Assembly: GCF_004769405.1 (NCBI RefSeq)
Contig: NZ_RQES01000005.1
Location: 620,001 to 684,000 of the forward strand
Source of the DNA: Leptospira selangorensis
GTDB taxonomy: Bacteria > Spirochaetota > Leptospiria > Leptospirales > Leptospiraceae
Reading direction: 5' to 3'
Length of the DNA: 64,000 nucleotides
The notes beneath the pieces are model-generated. The model was not told where the DNA came from and ran no database searches. It saw nothing but the letters and a program-made list of their open reading frames with translations. The translations under genes were made by a program, and so were the position numbers. Below, piece after piece: positions 52,649 to 61,806 of the stretch (positions within the stretch are counted from its first letter, which is position 1; every line of letters begins with the position of its first letter).

Positions 52649-53845
52649 TTACAGATCTGTAAAAATATCTTTTACTGCAGTGACAACATCTTCTATGTCA
52701 CCATCTGTCATTCCCGCGAATAGAGGAAGTGAAAGAGTTCTTTTATACATTGCATCTGCGTTCGGATAATTTTTTCTTTCGAATCCGAATCTTTGGTAGA
52801 AAGGGTGCTCGTACAGAGGAATAAAATGTAGGCTTGAACCTATATTCCGTTTTTGTAATTCAGAACAAAGAATATCTCTGTTGATCTTTCCTGGAACAGT
52901 GTCTACTTCTACTCTGAATAAATGCCAAGAATGTTCCCCGTTGATTGCAGGCAAAGGAAGATGTAAAAAAGGTAAATCTGCAAATTCGGAGCGGTAGATC
53001 TCGGCGATTTGGATCCTTCTTCTCCAAAGGTCCTCCGCCTCTGCAAGCTGGACAAGTCCGAGTGCTGCAGCGATATCGCTCATATTATATTTATAACCCG
53101 GAGAAACCACTTCGTAATACCAGCCCGGACGTCCGTAAGTTTCTCTATTGATCCCATGAAGTCTCATCAATTTCATTCTTTCTGCAAAGTGAGCGTGACG
53201 AGTGGTGACCATTCCACCTTCTCCGGTTGTGATCCCTTTGGTGGCATAAAAACTAAATACGGTAAAATCACCGTGAGTCCCGATCCTTTCTCCCTTATGA
53301 ACTGCGGGGAAGGCGTGAGCGGAATCTTCAATTACATAAAGATGATATTCTTTCGCGAGTGAATTGATGGAATCCATATCACAAACTGCACCTGCAAGAT
53401 GTACAGGCATAACTGCACGCACTGTCTTTCCGGTTTTTTTATGAACCAGGTTCCCTTTGGAAAACACACATTCTTTTTCAATGGTTTCCTTTAAAGTAAC
53501 CTCGGTCATCAGGTTGAAAATCGGGTCAACATCTGTAAGGATCGGCTCTGCGCCGAAATAACAAACCGTTTCTGCGGTGGCGGTAAATGTTACTGCAGGG
53601 ACAAGCACTGCATCCTCGGAACAAAGTCCTATGGATTCTAAAGCAAGATGAAGTCCTGCCGTCGCCGAATTCATTGCCAGGGCAAATTCTGCTCCAGTGT
53701 ATTTTGCAAATTCTTCTTCGAATTCTTTTACTTTCGGTCCCGAGGTGATCCAGCCGGAGCGCAGTACCGCCGCCACTTCTTCGATCGCTTTTTCGGAAAT
53801 CGAGGGGAGTGCGAAAGGTAAAAACGTTTTTCTTGCTGTGATCAT
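52649..53845 (-). CDS. DegT/DnrJ/EryC1/StrS aminotransferase
   Basis: The protein has 398 residues. The PLP-binding lysine is K203 in SFYATKGITTGEGG. SGWITSGPKVKEFEEEFAKYTG, MNSATAGLHLALES and LVPAVTFTATAETV are the family's N-terminal blocks, and VIEDSAHAFPAVHKGERIG follows. It aminates nucleotide-linked keto-sugars, as in ArnB, PseC or WbpE, for O-antigen or glycan synthesis. No other sugar-pathway genes are adjacent here. The gene diverges from the deaminase at 53965. Confidence 0.9.
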   Translation of the reverse strand: MITARKTFLPFALPSISEKAIEEVAAVLRSGWITSGPKVKEFEEEFAKYTGAEFALAMNSATAGLHLALESIGLCSEDAVLVPAVTFTATAETVCYFGAEPILTDVDPIFNLMTEVTLKETIEKECVFSKGNLVHKKTGKTVRAVMPVHLAGAVCDMDSINSLAKEYHLYVIEDSAHAFPAVHKGERIGTHGDFTVFSFYATKGITTGEGGMVTTRHAHFAERMKLMRLHGINRETYGRPGWYYEVVSPGYKYNMSDIAAALGLVQLAEAEDLWRRRIQIAEIYRSEFADLPFLHLPLPAINGEHSWHLFRVEVDTVPGKINRDILCSELQKRNIGSSLHFIPLYEHPFYQRFGFERKNYPNADAMYKRTLSLPLFAGMTDGDIEDVVTAVKDIFTDL

Positions 53846-53964
53846 GAGACAAAATCCTCCGGCGCTTCTTTTAGGATCGGAAGATTTCCGGAAAAGATAA
53901 GGGGAAAACCTTCAGAATCTTTTTCCGAATTGAAATCCGACGGGGTTTTACTTACCCTGCTCCC

Positions 53965-55299
53965 GTGGGCGTGACCTTCTCAGAAATTTTGGAAAGAATC
54001 CGGATCTTAGACCGGGATGTCTCCGAATTGAACCGTCTGAAGAGCAGACTCCCTGCAGATCGGCCCTATTCTTCTTCTCTTCAAATTTCTTTCGATAAAC
54101 AGATCAATAATCTACTCAACGAAAGGATCCGACTTTTGGATCTGGAAATTTCAGATCCGCCTCGTTGGCTTTTAGGCGACTCCGACGCTTATGATTCAGG
54201 GCAAAGAACTGCTTCGGCATTTTTAGAACCTGCGGATCTTTCTTCTAAAAAGTTACAAGACCAAGATGTCATTAACCTGATCAGAGAATTGCCTAAGACG
54301 GAGATCCATCTTCACTTAGAAGCCTGCGTTAATAAGGACACCATGAAAAAGCTCATGGTTAAAAACGGCATCCAACTCAGCGACGAAGAGTTTGAAGCTA
54401 AGTTTAATTTTAAGGATCTAAACGGTTTTATCCAAGTATTCTTCTTCATCCAAAGTTTGGTGAAAGAGCCTGCCGACCTTTACTATTTTGTGGGAAGTCT
54501 CGCAGAATATATGAGAGCGAATAGGATCTTATATACCGAAGTATTCTTCGCTCCTTCTAAGTTTATCCAAAACGGTTTGGACTTCGACGAGATGGTAAGC
54601 CAACTCGTTGAAGGTATTCGAGAGGAGAAGGAGAAGGACGGCATTGAAATCCGACTTCTCGTGGACGTTTCCAGATCTTTTGGTCCTGAAAATGCGATGA
54701 ACAACTTAAATAGAGTTCTGAAACTCAAACATAAGGAAGTTATCGGGATCGGATTAGGCGGAGCGGAGCTTATGGGGCCTGCTCGGGATTACGCAGAAGT
54801 ATTCAAAAAAGCTAAAGAAGCAGGACTCAGAACGGTTGCACACTCAGGAGAAGACGATGGTCCTTGGGCGATTTGGGAAGCTGTAGAACTTTGTAAGGCG
54901 GAACGTATCGGTCACGGAACTTCTGCCATCCAAGATCCAGAACTGGTAAATTATCTAAGGGAGAATAAGATCCCGATAGAGATTTGTGTTACGTCTAACG
55001 TGTTTACCGGAAAATATGTTCGTAAGGAACAGAATCACCCGGTTCGTTATTATTACGACCAAGGTCTTCCTCTTTGTATCAATACGGATGATCCTGAAAT
55101 ATTTAACGTCAACTTGACTTACGAATATTTTAAACTTTGGAGATTTTTGGACTTCTCCTTGGATGAGATCGTGGATCTGATCAGACAAGGTGTATATGCT
55201 ACTTTCCATCCTCAAAAAGAAACACTTTGGAAGGATATGGAAGTCCAGATCAAAAAAATAAAAGAGAAATACGGTCTCTTAGAACCTAGCGTTCGGTAA
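53965..55299 (+). CDS. Adenosine deaminase-like protein with N-terminal extension
   Basis: The protein has 444 residues, using a GTG at 53965. Residues 1-~105 are a charged, partly coiled-coil extension absent from standard adenosine deaminases. The deaminase domain starts near PKTEIHLHLEA (His115, His117). LRTVAHSGEDDGP holds the H-A/S-G-E motif, RIGHGTSAI the next histidine, and LCINTDDPEIF the D-D-P metal and substrate pair. It should deaminate adenosine or a related purine. The HLHLEA variant (Glu for the usual Asp) is noteworthy but common in subgroups. Confidence 0.88.
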   Translation: MGVTFSEILERIRILDRDVSELNRLKSRLPADRPYSSSLQISFDKQINNLLNERIRLLDLEISDPPRWLLGDSDAYDSGQRTASAFLEPADLSSKKLQDQDVINLIRELPKTEIHLHLEACVNKDTMKKLMVKNGIQLSDEEFEAKFNFKDLNGFIQVFFFIQSLVKEPADLYYFVGSLAEYMRANRILYTEVFFAPSKFIQNGLDFDEMVSQLVEGIREEKEKDGIEIRLLVDVSRSFGPENAMNNLNRVLKLKHKEVIGIGLGGAELMGPARDYAEVFKKAKEAGLRTVAHSGEDDGPWAIWEAVELCKAERIGHGTSAIQDPELVNYLRENKIPIEICVTSNVFTGKYVRKEQNHPVRYYYDQGLPLCINTDDPEIFNVNLTYEYFKLWRFLDFSLDEIVDLIRQGVYATFHPQKETLWKDMEVQIKKIKEKYGLLEPSVR

Positions 55300-55356
55300 A
55301 TTTCTTTCTTGCAATCGTTACCATTCTTCGTTTAGAATTCCCTTCCGGAGTTTAAG

Positions 55357-55923
55357 ATGAAGTTGAAAATTTTCTTAGGTGTTATTCTTGCCCTAATCGT
55401 TTCAGGTGTCGGTTATTCTTATTATTTGGGCGCATTTGATACCGTTCAAGTAAAGGAAGAAACATTAGGACCATTCTACGTTCTATCACATGATAGAGTG
55501 GGAAATTATAGAAACGTAGGGGAAACTTTCGAGGCCATCCAAAAAGAATTTCCGGAGAAAGGATTCAAAAATTACAAACTGTTCGGGATCTATAAAGATA
55601 ATCCGAATACTGTTCCGGAAGAAAAATTAAGATGTGAAGTAGGGGCTTTATTTTCAGAACCTATCACTGAAATTCCTTCCGGATTCTCTTTACCATTAAA
55701 ATACAAAGTTATCGAAAAGAAAAGATATCTATCTGCTGACTTTCCGCTCAAAAGTTTTGTTTCTATCTTCCTTGGAATTTTTAAAGTTTATCCGGAACTT
55801 ATGAAGGCCTGTATAGAAAAAGGTTGTGATATGAATGGAAAAGCTTCAATGGAAATCTACGAACCAATCACTGAGAAAAATACGAAATATCTGTTCCCTT
55901 TAGATTCATCCGGGATCGATTGA
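55357..55923 (+). CDS. Membrane-anchored GyrI-like domain protein
   Basis: The protein has 188 residues. One N-terminal helix (residues ~5-24) is followed by a single GyrI-like small-molecule-binding domain (~30-175): [45 protein letters not shown] and MEIYEP. This helix-plus-GyrI layout resembles the animal ER-phagy protein TEX264. The ligand is unknown. It starts 57 bases after the deaminase and is followed seven bases later by the SRPBCC membrane protein. Confidence 0.78.
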   Translation: MKLKIFLGVILALIVSGVGYSYYLGAFDTVQVKEETLGPFYVLSHDRVGNYRNVGETFEAIQKEFPEKGFKNYKLFGIYKDNPNTVPEEKLRCEVGALFSEPITEIPSGFSLPLKYKVIEKKRYLSADFPLKSFVSIFLGIFKVYPELMKACIEKGCDMNGKASMEIYEPITEKNTKYLFPLDSSGID

Positions 55924-55930
55924 GGCAGGA

Positions 55931-57292
55931 ATGTTTTCCCAGCTGAAAGAATATCTGAATGTTTCCATTCCTATCGATCGCAAAAAATTTTTCATTACGG
56001 GAGTAATTCTATTCTTCGTTAAATATAGTATAGATAGAATTATAGCTTACATATTTTTCGATCGTTTATGGTGGATCTCCGAATATTTTAAAGATCCAGG
56101 AAAGATCGTCCTACAAAAATTCGAGCCGGAAGAATCCAGATTTTATTTTACCTTACTCTTGGTCTCTTTGCCTTTTATTTACTTAGGCACAATATTCTGT
56201 ATCAAGAGGTTGAGAAGTATAGGTTTAAGTTCTTTTTGGGTACTTTTGTTTTTTGTTCCATTTTTGAACTTTCTAATGTTCTTTTTGTTATCCGTACTTC
56301 CGGAAAATTTATATAATAATAAAGAAGTCGGATCTTCTCCCGAATTCTTTCCGAAGTCCAAACTGATCGTCTCTATTTGGTCGATCATTTTTGCTACGAG
56401 TATTTCGCTTCTGTTCAGTATTTTTTCTACAGATATATTAAAAGCATACGGAGCAAGTTTGTTTGTAGGCGGGCCGTTTATTATAGGATTTACTTCCGTA
56501 ATATTGTATTCCAGAGCGGAGCCCGTCGACTTTAAACAAGCAATGCTCATCTCATTTACAGCGATTTCAATAGCAGGCATTCTTACATTAATAGTCGCCT
56601 TGGAAGGAATTATCTGCCTTATGATGGCTGCTCCATTGGCCTACTTTCTTGGGTTTCTGGGTGGAGGAATTGCGTATCTTCTTCAGACGAAGTCGAAACT
56701 TGTATCTTCCATTTTGCCGTTTTTATTTTTGATCTTACCTTCGATCGCTTATCTGGAAGCGAATTTGGATAAGAAATCCGATTGGTATATGGTCGAAACC
56801 AGTCTGAGAATTTCCGCGTCCAAAGAAAAGGTTTGGAAAGGTTTATTCGAATTTTCTGATATACCCGAACCTAAGGAACTTATCTTTAATGCTGGAGTTT
56901 CTTATCCGGTTCGTGCAAGAGTAGAAGGAAAAGGAATCGGTGCAATTCGATACTGTGAGTTTAATAACGGAGTATTCGTAGAAGAGATCACCAATTGGGA
57001 TGAGAACAATTCATTGGAATTTGATGTTGTCCGTCAACCGGATGCAATGAAAGAGCTGAGTCCTTATAAGAATATCAGGCCTACACATCTAGACGGATAC
57101 TTTGCTTCTAAAAAGGGGAGTTTCCAACTTGTTTCATTAGGAAAGAATGAGACACTTCTGATTGGAAGAACCTGGTTCTTAAATAAATTTGGTCCCACCA
57201 CTTACTGGAATGTTTGGATCCATTGGATTTTGCATAAGATCCATTATAGAGTTTTGGACCATATACGTAACTCTGTCGAAGTTTCCTCGTAA
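55931..57292 (+). CDS. Membrane protein with DUF805-like and SRPBCC domains
   Basis: The protein has 453 residues. The N-terminal half has about eight helices; RLRSIGLSSFWVLLFFVPF near residue 97 matches DUF805. The C-terminal ~155 residues form a SRPBCC/START-like cavity fold: LRISASKEKVWKGLFEFSDIPEPKE, then RVEGKGIGAIRYCEFNNG and an acidic-aromatic stretch (WDENNSLEFDV). SRPBCC domains bind or carry lipids and aromatic compounds. It is a probable lipid-binding or lipid-processing membrane protein. It is cotranscribed with the GyrI-like gene. Confidence 0.75.
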   Translation: MFSQLKEYLNVSIPIDRKKFFITGVILFFVKYSIDRIIAYIFFDRLWWISEYFKDPGKIVLQKFEPEESRFYFTLLLVSLPFIYLGTIFCIKRLRSIGLSSFWVLLFFVPFLNFLMFFLLSVLPENLYNNKEVGSSPEFFPKSKLIVSIWSIIFATSISLLFSIFSTDILKAYGASLFVGGPFIIGFTSVILYSRAEPVDFKQAMLISFTAISIAGILTLIVALEGIICLMMAAPLAYFLGFLGGGIAYLLQTKSKLVSSILPFLFLILPSIAYLEANLDKKSDWYMVETSLRISASKEKVWKGLFEFSDIPEPKELIFNAGVSYPVRARVEGKGIGAIRYCEFNNGVFVEEITNWDENNSLEFDVVRQPDAMKELSPYKNIRPTHLDGYFASKKGSFQLVSLGKNETLLIGRTWFLNKFGPTTYWNVWIHWILHKIHYRVLDHIRNSVEVSS

Positions 57293-57380
57293 GACGATGA
57301 GCAGTCGACGGTTTCGAATTTTGCAATATCGGATAAATAAGTATTTCCAACATCTTAAAATTCCAACTAAATAGTCGGCT

Positions 57381-58739
57381 ATGAGCGTTTTCAAAACCTT
57401 ATTCGAATATTGCCGGATCCCAGAAAGGATCTGGAAAAAATTATTATCGATCGGAGTAGAAGACGCGCCTGGGGCTAGATACATAGTCGCGACCAATGCC
57501 GTAGTATTAATTACGGCAATATTTACATTAGTTTATTATATCGTATTCACCGGCTTTGGATTAGTATTTCCGATCTGGCTCTACCTACTTTGGACAGCGA
57601 ATGTATTCGGATACGCTTTCGTACTATTTTTGAACTTTATTCGTTCTCATAAGGCAGCGAGACTTTTACTTGCAGCTGTAGGAACAATGCAACTTTTGAT
57701 GATCTCCAGGATCTTACCTCAAGAGGCCGGATTAGATCTATATATTATCGCAAGTTTTGCATTTCCTTTTTATATTTTCCCTCCCGAAGAAAAGAAATAC
57801 ATCTATATGATGGAAGCGGCGCTTGCACTTTTATTCGTTGCTGTTCATATCATACCTTATTTTTTCGAACCAATCCTTAGTTTAGATCCGAAATACAGAA
57901 GTTATTTTTATTTTATTAGTTTGATCCTCGTAGTTGCATGGTTTTCATTCATAGGTAAAGAATTAGCACAAGCTGCTTGGGAGGCGGATCGTTCTCTCAA
58001 AGAAGAAAAAGCGAAAACAGAATTATTATTACTGAATATACTCCCGAGAGAAACCGCAGAAGAGCTCAAAAAGACAGGAAGTTCAGAGCCGAGGCTAATT
58101 ACCCAGGCGACAGTTTTATTCACGGACTTTTACGGATTCACTTCCATCGCTGAAAAACTTACACCGAACGATCTGGTAAAAGAATTGGATTTTTGTTTTA
58201 GACATTTCGATTCGGTTACAGAAACGCATAGATTAGAAAAATTGAAAACGATCGGGGACGCGTATATGTGTGTGGCCGGGGTCCCTTCTTATAGATCATC
58301 GCATGCGGTAGACAGTTTACTCGCCGCATTAGAAATGCTGGAACGTTTAGAAGAATTATCCAAATTAAAAAAAGGTCCCAACTGGAAGGCAAGGATAGGG
58401 ATCCACTCAGGTCCGTTGGTTGCAGGAGTTATCGGCGCAAGAAAGTTTTCCTACGATGTATGGGGAGACACGGTTAATCTTGCAAGTCGAATGGAATCAA
58501 ACAGTGAACCAGGCAAAGTGAACGTAACCCAATCTATCGTGGATTTAACGGATGAATATTTCCAATTTAAATCTCGCGGAAAACTTCCGGTGAAGAACAA
58601 ACAAAAAACCTCCATGTATTTTCTATTAGGATTAAAACCGGAATTCAGAGACCGAAAAAATCCTCGAAACCCAAACGGGAAATTCTGGGAAGAATACGGC
58701 AAACAATTCGGAAGAAGAGAACCAATCGTTTCTTTTTAA
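57381..58739 (+). CDS. Membrane-bound class III adenylate/guanylate cyclase
   Basis: The protein has 452 residues. About six membrane helices span residues ~35-205 in an MASE-like region. A short linker (REAELLLLNILPRETAEELKKTG in style) leads to the cyclase domain (~240-415), with ATVLFTDFYGFTSIAEKL (first metal Asp), LEKLKTIGDAYMCVAGVP (second) and WGDTVNLASRMESNS. It makes a cyclic nucleotide. It is the second cyclase in this window, after the 7TM-DISM one. The gene is followed by a 370-base gap rich in repeats. Confidence 0.9.
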   Translation: MSVFKTLFEYCRIPERIWKKLLSIGVEDAPGARYIVATNAVVLITAIFTLVYYIVFTGFGLVFPIWLYLLWTANVFGYAFVLFLNFIRSHKAARLLLAAVGTMQLLMISRILPQEAGLDLYIIASFAFPFYIFPPEEKKYIYMMEAALALLFVAVHIIPYFFEPILSLDPKYRSYFYFISLILVVAWFSFIGKELAQAAWEADRSLKEEKAKTELLLLNILPRETAEELKKTGSSEPRLITQATVLFTDFYGFTSIAEKLTPNDLVKELDFCFRHFDSVTETHRLEKLKTIGDAYMCVAGVPSYRSSHAVDSLLAALEMLERLEELSKLKKGPNWKARIGIHSGPLVAGVIGARKFSYDVWGDTVNLASRMESNSEPGKVNVTQSIVDLTDEYFQFKSRGKLPVKNKQKTSMYFLLGLKPEFRDRKNPRNPNGKFWEEYGKQFGRREPIVSF

Positions 58740-59110
58740 AAAGTTTTGGCCGCGTCCTCGCGAGCGACCCATAGGAAGTGAGCGAGCCCGAGATAGCCGG
58801 AGGCGTTTATCGAGGGCACACCAAACAGTCTACTTTGCTCGGACCGGGCTCTCACCTCCGGTCAAAAAATCGCCTTCGCGATTTTTGTAACCACGGCTCG
58901 ATCCCTCGCAGATAGAAAGCAAAGGAAATTATTGTGCAAGTAAAAATACATTGTTGGAGCTCCAACAAAAGAGTGGCAAAATTTAATTGAAAGGATTAGG
59001 AATTTGTGATATGGGAGTGGGAGCTCTCCCACGAGCCACTCCCCCCAATCCCAATGCAGGGCGGGGGCGAGCTCCGGCACATGTAGGAACTCCTACAAAA
59101 AGATCGTTAC
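58740..59110. repeat. Repeat-rich intergenic region
   Basis: No gene is seen in these 371 bases. From left to right: a GC-rich block with overlapping inverted repeats (58784-58790/58845-58851 and 58797-58803/58855-58861), a terminator-like hairpin at 58864-58886, a perfect palindrome TTGTTGGAGCTCCAACAA (58951-58968), GTGGGAG-CT-CTCCCAC (59017-59032) and TGTAGGA-AC-TCCTACA (59082-59097). The last recurs at 59577-59592, beyond doxX. They share a GGA-nn-TCC core. Confidence 0.7.
58864..58886. terminator. Bidirectional terminator-like hairpin
   Basis: AAAAATCGC (58865-58873) pairs perfectly with GCGATTTTT (58878-58886), loop CTTC. The A/T arms make it terminator-like on either strand. It probably ends the cyclase transcript from the left or the doxX transcript from the right. 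Confidence 0.65.
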
Positions 59111-59482
59111 TTAAGCTTTATCAGCTTCTAACTTTCTCCAAGTAGTATACGAAACAGCAACTAAAACTAAGAAAATAAATGGAGTCGCGAAATTTGGATC
59201 TTTCGCCAAAAGATGAGAAAGTCCAGCACCTAACACGTTAAAGGTGACTCCCGCATAAGCCCATTCTTTCAGTCTTGGAAATTTAGGATAAAGAAGCGCA
59301 AGTGCGCTTAAGCCCTTCGCAGGTCCTAAAATTAGAGCTAAGTATCCAGGATAGCCTAGATGAGCGAGGCCTTCCAATACTTGCGGGCTTTGGCTTGTGT
59401 ATGCATAAGCTCCAAATAAATTTCCAACAGCGATAAGGCCTGTGGTTCCCCAATATAAAACTTTAATAACTGTTTTGTTCAT
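59111..59482 (-). CDS. DoxX-family membrane protein
   Basis: The protein has 123 residues with four helices. The phrases LYWGTTGLIAVGNLFGAYAY, HLGYPGYLALILGPAKGLSALALL and WAYAGVTFNVLGAGLSHL match the DoxX-like group (HxGxP-x-x-x and K-x-x-A-L). The family includes quinone-linked membrane subunits and stress-induced proteins. The function is unresolved. Identical 16-base palindromes lie 13 bases past its stop (59082-59097) and about 95 bases before its ATG (59577-59592). Confidence 0.85.
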   Translation of the reverse strand: MNKTVIKVLYWGTTGLIAVGNLFGAYAYTSQSPQVLEGLAHLGYPGYLALILGPAKGLSALALLYPKFPRLKEWAYAGVTFNVLGAGLSHLLAKDPNFATPFIFLVLVAVSYTTWRKLEADKA

Positions 59483-59576
59483 ATAAATCCTCTCTGGTTT
59501 TGAGATTCGATATAGTTATTAATTCTTCTTCCGTTGTAAATATAAATCGAAGTAGATTGTCGAACTGTTATCGGAT

Positions 59577-59592
59577 TGTAGGAACTCCTACA
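59577..59592. repeat. Second copy of the TGTAGGAACTCCTACA palindrome
   Basis: This 16-mer is identical to the one at 59082-59097 and lies on the other side of the doxX gene. It is a palindrome with 7-bp arms around AC. Confidence 0.8.
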
Positions 59593-59653
59593 CTGCGGTT
59601 CAATGATGGGTTCGATGAATGCTTGGATTTTTAAGTATAGCAAAAGTGCCAAT

Positions 59654-59697
59654 TTGACATATTTATATGTAAACTAATATGCAATAAAATAGTTTAC
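59654..59697 (+). promoter_or_regulatory. Promoter and TetR-like operator of the efflux operon
   Basis: TTGACA at 59654-59659 is a consensus -35 box, and TATGCA at 59678-59683 (18-base spacer) is a weak -10. Two inverted repeats overlap the core promoter: ACATAT-TT-ATATGT (59657-59670) and GTAAACTA (59669-59676) with TAGTTTAC (59690-59697). They look like operators for the operon's own TetR regulator, which is encoded last. Confidence 0.65.
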
Positions 59698-59739
59698 TTT
59701 TTCTGATTCTATCCGTCCTAGTGGTATTAGGACAAGGCC

Positions 59740-60558
59740 ATGAAAATTTCTCTTCCGTTCGATCGTTGGATTCTTCAGTTTAAGGAAAGACCTAAACTTC
59801 TGCTTTGGGGCATTCTTCCGGCAATCTTACTTCTGATTCTTTTTGTTTGGAGAGCTAGGAATTCCAACACAGATACCTCAGAAATTATCCAGGGCTCTAT
59901 CATTGAATCCGTGTATGGATTAGCAACTGTCAGCTCTTCGGAAGTGTATCATCTCAGGGTCGCGATACCTTCTGCCATTCGAAAAATTTACGTAGAAGAG
60001 GGGGATCAGGTCCAGGAAGGGTCTCCTCTCGTAGAGTTTGATAGTTTTGGGACTATGAGATCTCCTTTCGCAGGAGTGGTGACTAACGTTGCATACGAGA
60101 CCAAAGAAACTGTGGTTCCTCAGACTCCGGTTGTAACAGTGATGGATCTGAAAAAAAGATACCTGACTGTGTCTTTAGAAGAAAAGGGAGCTGTAAAGGT
60201 CAAAAAAGGGCAGAAGGTCCGGATTCGCTTTGAAGCATTGGGTGATAAAAATTTCGAAGGAGAAGTGAAGTCTGTATATCCCGCAGATGGGCAATTCCAA
60301 GTTCATATTACTCCGATTGGAATTCCTGCCGAGATACTTCCCGGAATGACCGCCGATGTCGCGATAGAGACTTCTAGTAAAGAGAATATAATATTGGTCC
60401 CGGTTAAAGGGATCCAGTCCGGAAAAGTTAAAATATTAGAAAACGGTAAAGTTCGTATTAAGGAAATAGAGACCGGACTTACGAATGGAGAATATGCCGA
60501 GCTTGTTTCCGGAGATGTACGTTTAGGAGATAAGGTGCTTGTTCAGGAGGATAAATAA
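59740..60558 (+). CDS. Periplasmic adaptor (MacA/HlyD-like) of ABC efflux
   Basis: The protein has 272 residues. One N-terminal helix (~21-37) is followed by a compact adaptor: the barrel-sandwich half shows AIRKIYVEEGDQVQEGSPLVEFDS and, after a short loop, RSPFAGVVTNV, and the beta-barrel half shows VKKGQKVRIRFEALGD and ILPGMTADVAIE. No long hairpin is present between the lipoyl halves, so it may not need a long TolC-type partner. It links the ABC permease to the periplasm. It is the first gene of a four-gene operon. Confidence 0.85.
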   Translation: MKISLPFDRWILQFKERPKLLLWGILPAILLLILFVWRARNSNTDTSEIIQGSIIESVYGLATVSSSEVYHLRVAIPSAIRKIYVEEGDQVQEGSPLVEFDSFGTMRSPFAGVVTNVAYETKETVVPQTPVVTVMDLKKRYLTVSLEEKGAVKVKKGQKVRIRFEALGDKNFEGEVKSVYPADGQFQVHITPIGIPAEILPGMTADVAIETSSKENIILVPVKGIQSGKVKILENGKVRIKEIETGLTNGEYAELVSGDVRLGDKVLVQEDK

Positions 60559-61806
60559 ATGTTATTTATTGCTCTTAGGCAAATGTCCGCCCGCAAAAAA
60601 CAAACTTTCCTTACCCTGCTCGGGATTATATTAGGAGCGACTGCTTATATAGTGATTTCCGGGATCATGTTGGGTTTAAGAGAATATTTGATAGACCAAC
60701 TTGTAAATAACGATGCCCATATACGGATCTCTTCTCAGGTAAAAATTATAGGGGAGAAGGATTTAGACCAGGTACTTTTTCATTCTAAAGAAATCCCTTT
60801 TTGGTCCGTTCCTCCTTCGGGAAGAAGGGATACTGAACAGATCGAAAACCAAGCAGGATGGCAGAAAAAAGTCGCTTCCGATCCGGAAGTAGAAGCAAGT
60901 TCTCCGCAACTTCAGATAAAAGTAATATATAGAAGAGGAAAGATCGCAGAAGCAGGAAGGATCATCGGAGTGAAGCCTGAATTCCAAGCTAAAGTTGCCA
61001 GGATTAACGAGAATATTATCCGAGGTGATTTTTTAGAAATTAAAGAAAGTGGAAACAAACTTGTAATCGGAGAAGGCTTAAGACTTTTACTCGGGGCCAG
61101 GATCTCTGATACGGTTTATATCAGCACCGGAAAGTCCGAACCTATTCCTTTTAAAATAGCCGCTTCTTTTCAAATGGGAAATAAGGCAATCGATGATGGC
61201 ACTGCATTTGCAAATTTGGCGGATGTCCAAAGTTTAAACCAAACTCCGAATCGTATTAGCGATATTGCAATTCGTTTGAAGGACGTTTCTAAGGCGACTT
61301 CCAAGGCGAGAGAATGGGCGGAAACAGGAGATGTGAAAGTGCAAAGCTGGGAGGATGTGAATGCCACATTTATATCCCTATTTAAAATGCAGGATGCGAT
61401 CCGCTATGCTTTGGTCGGAACTATCCTGCTCGTAGCAGGATTCGGAATTTATAATATTCTAAATATTGTGATCGGACAGAAGAGAAGGGAGATTGCGATC
61501 CTTAGGTCCATAGGTTATGAGGCGAATGATATCCTTAAAATATTCCTGATCCAAGGACTGATCTTGGGAGTGGCAGGCGGAGTTTTAGGAATGTTTCTCG
61601 GAAATCTAATCTGCAGAAGACTGGAGCATGTATCCTTTTCAAATCCTCTCATGCAAACAAAATCCGGAATGATGATGGTTTCATTTGCACCTTCTATCTA
61701 TTTTCAAGCGTTCTTACTCGCATTTATTGCTACATTGATCGCGAGCATTTTTCCTGCAAGATCCGCAAGTAAACTTTCTCCAATAGAGATTATTCGAGGC
61801 GAATAA
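60559..61806 (+). CDS. ABC transporter permease (MacB/LolCE, FtsX-like)
   Basis: The protein has 415 residues. A first helix (~20-40) precedes a large periplasmic region (~50-275). Three helices follow near 280-410: [50 protein letters not shown] is the FtsX/MacB signature, and a last one ends in [17 protein letters not shown]. This type III ABC-exporter permease works by mechanotransmission and pushes substrates outward or extracts lipoproteins. It starts immediately after the adaptor gene stop. Confidence 0.88.
   Translation: MLFIALRQMSARKKQTFLTLLGIILGATAYIVISGIMLGLREYLIDQLVNNDAHIRISSQVKIIGEKDLDQVLFHSKEIPFWSVPPSGRRDTEQIENQAGWQKKVASDPEVEASSPQLQIKVIYRRGKIAEAGRIIGVKPEFQAKVARINENIIRGDFLEIKESGNKLVIGEGLRLLLGARISDTVYISTGKSEPIPFKIAASFQMGNKAIDDGTAFANLADVQSLNQTPNRISDIAIRLKDVSKATSKAREWAETGDVKVQSWEDVNATFISLFKMQDAIRYALVGTILLVAGFGIYNILNIVIGQKRREIAILRSIGYEANDILKIFLIQGLILGVAGGVLGMFLGNLICRRLEHVSFSNPLMQTKSGMMMVSFAPSIYFQAFLLAFIATLIASIFPARSASKLSPIEIIRGE

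Noticed and set aside
53526..53852. 108-codon minus-strand frame within the DegT aminotransferase gene
   Set aside because: Same-strand alternative frame; arginine/cysteine-rich and without family features, while the aminotransferase frame is canonical.
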